A stretch of 11,917 bases of DNA from CAZWLD01 sp964634685 (GTDB lineage: Bacteria > Bacillota_I > Bacilli_A > Acholeplasmatales > JAEDCM01), in contig CAZWLD010000051.1 in NCBI GenBank assembly GCA_964634685.1, positions 1 through 11,917 on the forward strand, written 5' to 3'. This document shows, one piece after another, positions 6,021 through 11,917 of the stretch; position 1 is the first letter of the stretch, and each line of letters starts with the position of its first letter. The position numbers and the translations under genes were made by a program. The notes beneath the pieces were generated by a model. The model ran no database searches. It worked only from the letters and a program-made list of their open reading frames with translations, and had not been told where the DNA came from.

Positions 6021-9000
6021 ATGAAGAAATTAAATTGTTTTATTAGTTTTTTTTGCTTGATGATTGTACTTACGATTGGTTTGTTTGCTTGTGGCGGCAC
6101 TAAAACAACAGGTGATAATACGACAAATAGTGATACTACTACAAATAGTGATACCACAACCGAGGTTGTGCCATGTGATCACACGAAATTGCATCATACT
6201 TCAATCAATTTAGCGGATTATGGTATGTGTCCAGGCGAGGTATATTTTGATATCTGTGATTGTGGTGAAAAGGTCTTTATTCCTGGACAATTATTTAAAT
6301 ATGGCTGTGATTCAGATTCTGGCTATGATGGTGAGGATTACACCGATGAAAATGGCGTTGAATGGACTAAAGATATTCTTGTTTGTGATGAATGTAAAGC
6401 GACTATCACGACGAATTATACCGACATAGTTGAAGGATGCTTGATAAGGAGTGTTGCTTATATTACTATTGTCAAGGATGATAATGTCATTTTTGATAAT
6501 GCCTATGGAGAATATGTTTATAAAGATCATAATGTTCAAACGGAAGAAATGGATTTATCAGAATATGGTATTTGCGGAAATACATTAATGGTTAATAAAT
6601 GTCTTGATTGTGGTGAAATTTTATTTTTTAATAATTTAGCTTGCGCAATTGAGATGCCAAATATGGAAGAAACGGAACCTGAAACCTTTGTTGATGAAAA
6701 TGGATTTACGCATAAGGTTTATAAGGCTCAATGTCCGGATTGTGGATTAATTGAAGAAATCGAATTATGGGATGATCCTTATTCACAATGTGTTGGAAAT
6801 AGAACACTTTCAGTTTCGTTATCTAAGGGTGATGCGGTTATTTTAAGCATTTCTAATAGTGGCTATTATTTTGAACATGAGTTTGAATATAGTTATGAAT
6901 TAGAGAGTGATAATTGTGAAGATGGATATCTAAAAAATGCTTTATGTAAGACTTGTGGTTTTATTTATTCTAGTAAAGATGATTGGCATGATTATGAAGA
7001 ATTAGAGATTGATTTATCAGAATATGAAGTTTGTGGTAATTCTTCAATTTATTATGATTATTGCAAGATTTGTAATAAAGTATTAGATTTTGATGATAAT
7101 GAATGTGCTTCAAACTGTAGCACGCCTGAAATTATAACAAATTATACTAAGGATGGAATTGAGCATACCGTTTACGATTATCTTTGCTCAGAATGCGGAC
7201 TTAAGATAACTTATGATAATTGGGAAGAAACATCAGAATGTCTTACAAAAAATAATTCTAATATCATCGTTTCGATTAATGATAATATTATTTTTAATAA
7301 TACAATTGTTCAAAGAGACTATCATCATAATTATACAGAAGAATATGAATTGCGTGGTGAAGTTTGTACAGATGGATACCAAATTATAAGGACCTGCAGT
7401 GCTTGTGGTGATGTTGAATATAGTATTGGAAATGGACATGACTTTAATAAATATCAAATTGATATGAATGAAGAATATGGAGCTTGCGATTGCACGATAT
7501 ACGTTTCAGAGTGCGAAAGGTGCCATTCAAAGTCGATGACCTATCATTGTTATTGTGAAATGGGTGAACCAGTAACGACAACCAATACTGATGATAAGGG
7601 AATTGTGCATACAATCAATACATCTAGCTGCCCTAATTGTTCTCTTGTTATTGTCGAAGATAATTGGGTCGTTGAAGGGGAAAACTGTCTTCAAACAGAA
7701 TATGAGAAAACAAGTATCTATTATGATGGTAAATTAGTTGAACAGGATGAAAGCAGTTATAGTGATTCTGCCCATGATTATAAATTTTCTTATGAAATGG
7801 CAGGAACTACCTGTGATGATGGATATTTAATTCACATTACTTGTTCAAAATGTGATTATTCTCATACAAAATACGCTTCTGGACACGACTATCTTCAACA
7901 AACCATTCAGCTTGGTGATTTAGAATGTTGCGATGGCTTTATTCGATATAATGAATGTAAAGTTTGTGGAAAAAATACGGCTATATATGACGAGTTATCT
8001 TGTAATTTAGTTGAAACCACTGAAGATTACACTGATAATGGTGTCGATCATAGTGTAATTGTAAAGACTTGCTCTGATTGTGGCTTTAAGCATATTACTG
8101 AGAGATATATGATTACAAAAGAGCATTGTGAAATAACTAATTATCAAATCGATACCTATCTATTAGGAGATCAAGAACTTGTTTCTTACACCGATCAACG
8201 TGATGGATACAATCATGAATATGCAAGAAGCTATCAAATTGAGGAAGGAAAGACCTGTAATGAAGGTTACACAGTAATTGATACATGTGCTAAATGTGGC
8301 GATATTAAAACATATCAATCGAAAGAGCATATTAAAGAAACTAACGTAATTGATTTGGGTGAATTAGGCTGTTGTGGTTGTGTTATCACCGAAAAACGAT
8401 GTACTATCTGTGATAAAGTTACTTATTTAGATTATACCTGTGATTGCCCAACAAACTTGGTTACTACAACCGAACCCGATGAAGCGGGAATTGAGCATAC
8501 AATTTATACATATACTTGTGGTGATTGTAAATTAGTGATTGTAAGAAATAATTGGAATGTCTATGTCTCTGAATGCCAACATTATGCTTATTCTTCAGTT
8601 AAAATCTATTATGATAATGTATTGTATGCAGAACGTACTCAAGAAGATTTTGTAACTCAACACACGAGTGAAAAAACATATGAATTAAAAGGAATTTCCT
8701 GTGATCAAGGATATACAGTAATATCTAAATGCAAATATTGTGGTGTAATCACCGAAACTAGTGAAGGAACACAACATAAATTTGAAGCTTTTGAGGAAAT
8801 TGATTTGTCGAAATATGAAGGCTGTTGTGGTGGTTCTATTAAAGTTGAACTATGCACGATTTGTAGAGACTTTTTAATGAATTTTACATCTTGTAATTGT
8901 TTATTTGCAGATGGAGGTTCAACTGAAGTTGATGGTCATACCTTAACTACCTTGGCTTGTAGTAAATGCAATTTCAAAATAGTTTATGAGTTTTGGCAAG

Positions 9001-9086
9001 AAACAAATGAAGATAATATAGTTACAAATCATTCCATCGTTTATTTCTATAACAAGGATGGAATAGTTTACCAAATTCAAAGTTAG
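6021..9086 (+). CDS. Large cysteine-rich repeat lipoprotein, paralogue 1
   Basis: A 1021-residue predicted lipoprotein. The signal peptide (1-23) is basic then hydrophobic and ends in the lipobox LFAC, with Cys24 as the lipid-attachment residue. A low-complexity Thr/Asn/Asp linker (about 27-50) follows. The rest is a tandem array of about seven units starting at His 54, 174 (less clear), 323, 473, 622, 770 and 919. Full units are 148-150 residues; the first lacks its last third and the seventh is cut short. By hand count the protein holds about 76 cysteines, mostly as CxxC knuckles at fixed places. Each unit runs: IDLSEYG, C, CxxC, C, a DxxGxxHT turn, CxxCGL, C, then C-x2-GY-x5-CxxCG and GH. 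The last module resembles repeats common in surface proteins of gut Bacillota. Metal (zinc-ribbon-like) or disulfide-stabilised folding outside the cell is inferred; no enzyme motif was seen. The gene is monocistronic, with its own promoter and terminator. Confidence 0.9.
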   Translation: MKKLNCFISFFCLMIVLTIGLFACGGTKTTGDNTTNSDTTTNSDTTTEVVPCDHTKLHHTSINLADYGMCPGEVYFDICDCGEKVFIPGQLFKYGCDSDSGYDGEDYTDENGVEWTKDILVCDECKATITTNYTDIVEGCLIRSVAYITIVKDDNVIFDNAYGEYVYKDHNVQTEEMDLSEYGICGNTLMVNKCLDCGEILFFNNLACAIEMPNMEETEPETFVDENGFTHKVYKAQCPDCGLIEEIELWDDPYSQCVGNRTLSVSLSKGDAVILSISNSGYYFEHEFEYSYELESDNCEDGYLKNALCKTCGFIYSSKDDWHDYEELEIDLSEYEVCGNSSIYYDYCKICNKVLDFDDNECASNCSTPEIITNYTKDGIEHTVYDYLCSECGLKITYDNWEETSECLTKNNSNIIVSINDNIIFNNTIVQRDYHHNYTEEYELRGEVCTDGYQIIRTCSACGDVEYSIGNGHDFNKYQIDMNEEYGACDCTIYVSECERCHSKSMTYHCYCEMGEPVTTTNTDDKGIVHTINTSSCPNCSLVIVEDNWVVEGENCLQTEYEKTSIYYDGKLVEQDESSYSDSAHDYKFSYEMAGTTCDDGYLIHITCSKCDYSHTKYASGHDYLQQTIQLGDLECCDGFIRYNECKVCGKNTAIYDELSCNLVETTEDYTDNGVDHSVIVKTCSDCGFKHITERYMITKEHCEITNYQIDTYLLGDQELVSYTDQRDGYNHEYARSYQIEEGKTCNEGYTVIDTCAKCGDIKTYQSKEHIKETNVIDLGELGCCGCVITEKRCTICDKVTYLDYTCDCPTNLVTTTEPDEAGIEHTIYTYTCGDCKLVIVRNNWNVYVSECQHYAYSSVKIYYDNVLYAERTQEDFVTQHTSEKTYELKGISCDQGYTVISKCKYCGVITETSEGTQHKFEAFEEIDLSKYEGCCGGSIKVELCTICRDFLMNFTSCNCLFADGGSTEVDGHTLTTLACSKCNFKIVYEFWQETNEDNIVTNHSIVYFYNKDGIVYQIQS
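6180..9083 (+). repeat. Seven-unit protein-level tandem repeat, about 149 codons each
   Basis: Units by base position are 6180-6539 (short), 6540-6986, 6987-7436, 7437-7883, 7884-8327, 8328-8774 and 8775-9083 (truncated). Spacing is nearly constant at 444-450 bp for full units. The DNA has diverged, leaving mainly the Cys, His, Gly and aromatic positions in common. An 18-bp direct repeat in the linker (6123-6140 and 6141-6156) is separate. Confidence 0.85.
6357..6439 (+). repeat. Near-identical block shared by the two lipoprotein paralogues (second copy 9596-9678)
   Basis: The 83 bases here differ from 9596-9678 at four positions by hand count, far fewer than in the surrounding coding sequence. 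The block encodes VEWTKxILVCDECKATITTN and what follows, to the next Cys. It marks recent duplication or gene conversion between the 5' parts of the two genes. Confidence 0.85.
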
Positions 9087-9092
9087 TCTTTG

Positions 9093-9125
9093 AGCCTGTT
9101 GGTTTTTACCAACGGGCTTTTATTT
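9093..9125 (+). terminator. Terminator of the first cysteine-rich lipoprotein gene
   Basis: AGCCTGTTGGT (9093-9103) pairs with ACCAACGGGCT (9108-9118) over 11 positions with one wobble. The loop is TTTT and a T-rich tail follows. It starts seven bases after the TAG stop and is strong, so the second paralogue is transcribed on its own. Confidence 0.9.
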
Positions 9126-9150
9126 ATTATATATAAAAAATTTATAGATA

Positions 9151-9179
9151 TTGAAATAAAATGCTTTTTGTATTAATAT
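9151..9179 (+). promoter_or_regulatory. Promoter of the second cysteine-rich lipoprotein gene
   Basis: TTGAAA (9151-9156) and TAATAT (9174-9179) are 17 bases apart, and GGGTATAAA (9182-9190) follows after two bases, as in the first paralogue. The ribosome binding site is AAAGGATGG (9207-9215), five bases before ATG 9221. Confidence 0.6.
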
Positions 9180-9220
9180 GGGGGTATAAAGATATTTTAT
9201 TTGTGGAAAGGATGGAATAA

Positions 9221-11917
9221 ATGAAAAGATTGAAATTTTTTGTTAATGCTTTTTGTTTGTTGTTGGTTCTTGGGCTTGGCTTGTTTGCTTGCGGTAAAGC
9301 TAATACAACAGGAGAGTCGACAAATGGAGATACAACAAACACTACAACGGGTGATATAACAACGAGCATCACTGATTCAACCCAAAATCAAACAACAACT
9401 GATCTTGAGACGTGCAATCACACAAATTTGCATCATAATTCAATTAATTTTGCAGATTATGGTATGTGTTCAGGATTGGCATATTATGATGTTTGTGATT
9501 GTGGTGAGAAAATGGTTGTTCCTGGTCAGTTATTTTATATTAGCTGTATTTCTGAATCAGGATATGAAGAACAAATATATACTGATGAAAATGGTGTTGA
9601 ATGGACTAAACATATTCTTGTTTGTGATGAATGTAAAGCTACTATCACGACGAATTATGCCGAGATAGTTGAAGGATGTTCTGTAAAGGATATTGCTTTT
9701 ATTACTATTATCAAGGATGATACAGTCATTTGGAATAATGTATATGGAGAATATGTTTATGATGAACATTATGAACAATCCGAAGAAATGAATTTAACAG
9801 AATATAATCTTTGTGAAAGCTCCTTAACTATACATAAGTGCCGTGATTGTGGAGAAATTTTGGATTTTGGTAGTTTGGATTGTGCCATTGATTTTGGTTC
9901 TATTGAGGAAATAAAACCAGAGAGTTTTGTTGATAAAGATGGATTCACTCATCAAGTTTATAAGCTTCAATGTCCGGATTGTGGATTACTCTTCACATAT
10001 GAAATTTGGAATGATCCTTATTCACCATGTATCGAAAAATGCTATTCATCAATTGTCTTTTCTAAGGGAGATATAGTTATTTTGAGTCTTTCTGATCGTA
10101 CTTTTAATACTAATCATGAATTTGAAAATAGTTATGAATTATTAGGTGAAGATTGTGAAGCAGGATATATAGAAACATATGAATGTAAGAAATGTGGCTT
10201 TATTGCTTCAGAAAAAAATAGTGGACACAATAGTGAATATTCAGAAATTGATTTATCAGAATATGGTGCCTGTGATGGAAGTAAAATTAAAATTGGTAAT
10301 TGTTCAATTTGTGGAGCTTCTAGTTATTATTATGATTGGTATTGTGTTAATAATTGTGACTTTTCTACAACTAATAGTTCCTATACAAAAGATGATGTTT
10401 TGCATGAAGTCCAAGAAAATGTTTGTACAAACTGTGGTTTAAAGATTATTTATGATACTTGGACTATTCCCGTATCAAGCTGTAATTTAAATGAGTATTA
10501 TAGTTATGCAGTTTCAATGGGTGAAAATATAATTTGTGAAGTGGAATTGAAAAGAAATACCGATAATCATGATTATGAATATATTTATGTGATGGATGGA
10601 GCTACTTGTGATGATGGATACACTGTGAATGCAACATGTAGAGTTTGTGGCGACAGTGATTCTTGGGAATCATACGGTCATCGATTTAATGAATATACAA
10701 TAGATTTATCGGAATATGATTGCTGTAGTGGTATAATAACAGCCGATAAGTGTGATATTTGTGGAAAAATAGATAGTGTATATGATGATTTGTCTTGTTC
10801 GATGACTTCAACAGAAACTAATTACACGGATGAAGAAGGCATCACTCATAATGTCGTAACAAATATTTGTTCAACTTGTGAATTAAAGATAATCGAGGAC
10901 TCATATGTTGTGTCAATAGATGGATGTATAACTACGATTAGTGAGAGAAATAGCTATACGAAGGGCGACCAAGTCATTGTTTCTTGTAACAGAGAATATA
11001 CTGAAGAAAAACATAGCTATGTATATGAATATGTTGGTACCTGCGAAGAAGGATATACGGTTTATCAAACCTGTGCAAATTGTGATTATGCAAATTCATG
11101 GGAAGGTGATGGACACCGAGATGAATCTTTTGAAATTAATTTACAAGAAAATGGCTGTTGTGAAGGATATATTAATGTTTGGCAATGTGATATTTGTAAG
11201 AAAATAGATTCTGTCAACCGATATTCATCTTGTTTAATGGATTATTCAAATACTAATTACGATGATGAAAATGGAGCTACTCATAATGTTGTTACTTATA
11301 TTTGTACAGTTTGTGAATTGAAGATTACTTATGATTCATATGTTGTGTCAATAGATGGATGTATATCGACGATTAACGAAACGATTAGCTATGTGAAGGG
11401 CGACAAAGTTATTATTTCTTATAATAGAGAATATACTGAAGAAAATCATAGCTATATATATGAATATGTTGGTACCTGCGAAGAAGGATATACGGTTTAT
11501 CAAACTTGCGCAAATTGTGATTATGCAAATTCATGGGAAGATAATGGACATCGAGATGAATATTTTGAAATTAATTTACAAGAAAATGGCTGTTGCGAAG
11601 GATCTGTTTATGGTTGGAAATGTGATATTTGTGGAAAAATAGATAGTGCGAATGATGATTTGTATTGTTCGATGACTTCAACAGATACTAATTACACGGA
11701 TGAAAAAGGTATCACTCATTATGTCGTAACAAGCATTTGTTCAGCCTGTGAATTAAAGAAAATCGAGGATACATATGTTGTGTCAATAAATGGATGTATA
11801 ACTACGATTAGTGAAACGATTAGCTATACGAAAGGCGACCAAGTCATTATTTCTTATAATATAGAATATACTGAAGAAAATCATAGCTATATATATGAAT
11901 ATGTTGGTACCTGCGAA
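9221..11917 (+). CDS. Large cysteine-rich repeat lipoprotein, paralogue 2, incomplete at the window end
   Basis: An open frame of 899 codons with no stop before the window ends. It starts at ATG 9221 with a signal peptide matching the first paralogue and the lipobox LFAC at Cys24. A longer Thr-rich linker (about 28-62) follows. The repeat array begins at His67, with further units at about 187 and at His 336, 487, 632 and 777, giving at least six. Residues 67-335 follow the first paralogue closely, including the short first unit. Later units settle at exactly 145 residues and carry CC in place of the single cysteine after the IDLSEY position. The recurrent C-E-E-GY-T-V-Y-x-T-C-x-x-C part closely resembles the CxxC repeats of Bacillota surface proteins. 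Function is unknown; a metal-binding or disulfide-rich surface role is inferred. Short open frames in other phases here are shadows of this gene. Confidence 0.9.
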   Translation, partial: MKRLKFFVNAFCLLLVLGLGLFACGKANTTGESTNGDTTNTTTGDITTSITDSTQNQTTTDLETCNHTNLHHNSINFADYGMCSGLAYYDVCDCGEKMVVPGQLFYISCISESGYEEQIYTDENGVEWTKHILVCDECKATITTNYAEIVEGCSVKDIAFITIIKDDTVIWNNVYGEYVYDEHYEQSEEMNLTEYNLCESSLTIHKCRDCGEILDFGSLDCAIDFGSIEEIKPESFVDKDGFTHQVYKLQCPDCGLLFTYEIWNDPYSPCIEKCYSSIVFSKGDIVILSLSDRTFNTNHEFENSYELLGEDCEAGYIETYECKKCGFIASEKNSGHNSEYSEIDLSEYGACDGSKIKIGNCSICGASSYYYDWYCVNNCDFSTTNSSYTKDDVLHEVQENVCTNCGLKIIYDTWTIPVSSCNLNEYYSYAVSMGENIICEVELKRNTDNHDYEYIYVMDGATCDDGYTVNATCRVCGDSDSWESYGHRFNEYTIDLSEYDCCSGIITADKCDICGKIDSVYDDLSCSMTSTETNYTDEEGITHNVVTNICSTCELKIIEDSYVVSIDGCITTISERNSYTKGDQVIVSCNREYTEEKHSYVYEYVGTCEEGYTVYQTCANCDYANSWEGDGHRDESFEINLQENGCCEGYINVWQCDICKKIDSVNRYSSCLMDYSNTNYDDENGATHNVVTYICTVCELKITYDSYVVSIDGCISTINETISYVKGDKVIISYNREYTEENHSYIYEYVGTCEEGYTVYQTCANCDYANSWEDNGHRDEYFEINLQENGCCEGSVYGWKCDICGKIDSANDDLYCSMTSTDTNYTDEKGITHYVVTSICSACELKKIEDTYVVSINGCITTISETISYTKGDQVIISYNIEYTEENHSYIYEYVGTCE
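9419..11917 (+). repeat. At least six protein-level repeat units in paralogue 2
   Basis: Unit boundaries by base position are 9419, about 9779, 10226, 10679, 11114 and 11549. The first unit is short (about 360 bp), the next two are about 450 bp, and the rest are exactly 435 bp. The array continues beyond the window. Confidence 0.85.
10679..11917 (+). repeat. 435-bp direct DNA repeat, three copies, last one cut by the window end
   Basis: Copies start at 10679, 11114 and 11549. The anchor TATGTTGTGTCAATA recurs at 10904, 11339 and 11774, exactly 435 bp apart and in frame. Stretches such as GTTGGTACCTGCGAA and TGTGATTATGCAAATTCATG are identical between copies, showing recent tandem duplication rather than only conserved protein. 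Confidence 0.9.

Noticed and set aside
6155..6170. Perfect 7-bp inverted repeat CACAACC-GA-GGTTGTG in the linker of lipoprotein 1
   Set aside because: It lies inside coding sequence, the loop is too short for a good RNA hairpin, there is no T-run, and the second paralogue does not keep it.
9405..9668. Small open frames in other phases across the lipoprotein genes (for example 9405-9668, 10179-10442, 10941-11207, 11460-11642)
   Set aside because: They are out-of-frame readings of the long repeat gene. They recur only because the repeat unit recurs, and they have no ribosome binding sites of their own.
10679..11917. CRISPR or integron-like array suggested by the regular spacing
   Set aside because: The period is 435 bp, the units are coding and in frame, and there are no short palindromic repeats or unique spacers.

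Overview
The window is AT-rich and uses the standard genetic code: Trp is TGG and the yidD-like gene ends in a TGA placed inside its terminator. Ribosome binding sites are Gram-positive in style, and promoters resemble the vegetative sigma-A type. A YtfJ/GerW gene next to a DUF2953-like gene, a lipobox-type signal peptide and a short FtsX-type ABC permease point to a low-GC Bacillota. The base composition and the cysteine-rich surface repeats suggest a host-associated Bacilli/Erysipelotrichia-like or RF39-like lineage. That placement is inference.

Left part (1-3400): the 3' portion of an ABC transporter permease whose N-terminal end is missing or shifted out of frame, followed by a clear terminator. 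Next is a small, probably four-helix-bundle protein (DUF2383-like), then a CPA2-type cation:proton antiporter with its own promoter. The antiporter converges on a yidD-like gene on the minus strand. The two transcription units overlap at their ends: the antiporter's terminator lies inside yidD, and the yidD stop codon lies inside its own terminator stem.

Middle (3400-5970): a compact three-gene plus-strand operon. It starts with an asparagine-synthetase-like protein with an intact ATP-pyrophosphatase domain but a glutaminase domain that lacks Cys2 and other signature residues. A short DUF2953-like membrane protein follows, then a YtfJ/GerW protein that overlaps it by 20 bp. A terminator closes the operon.

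Right part (5970-11917): two paralogous, separately promoted, very large cysteine-rich lipoproteins. The first is complete at 1021 aa; the second runs off the window after 899 codons. Both have a lipobox at Cys24, a Thr/Asn/Asp-rich linker, and a tandem array of about 145-150-residue units. Each unit carries three CxxC knuckles plus single Cys and His residues at fixed spacing. In the second gene the last three units are recent 435-bp tandem duplications with a mosaic pattern of similarity. This pair is the least explained and most interesting part of the window. The likely picture is extracytoplasmic, membrane-anchored, metal-binding or disulfide-rich surface proteins that evolve by repeat expansion; no function can be assigned from sequence alone.

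No rRNA, tRNA, CRISPR array, insertion sequence or attachment site was seen, and no gene-free stretch exceeds about 140 bases.
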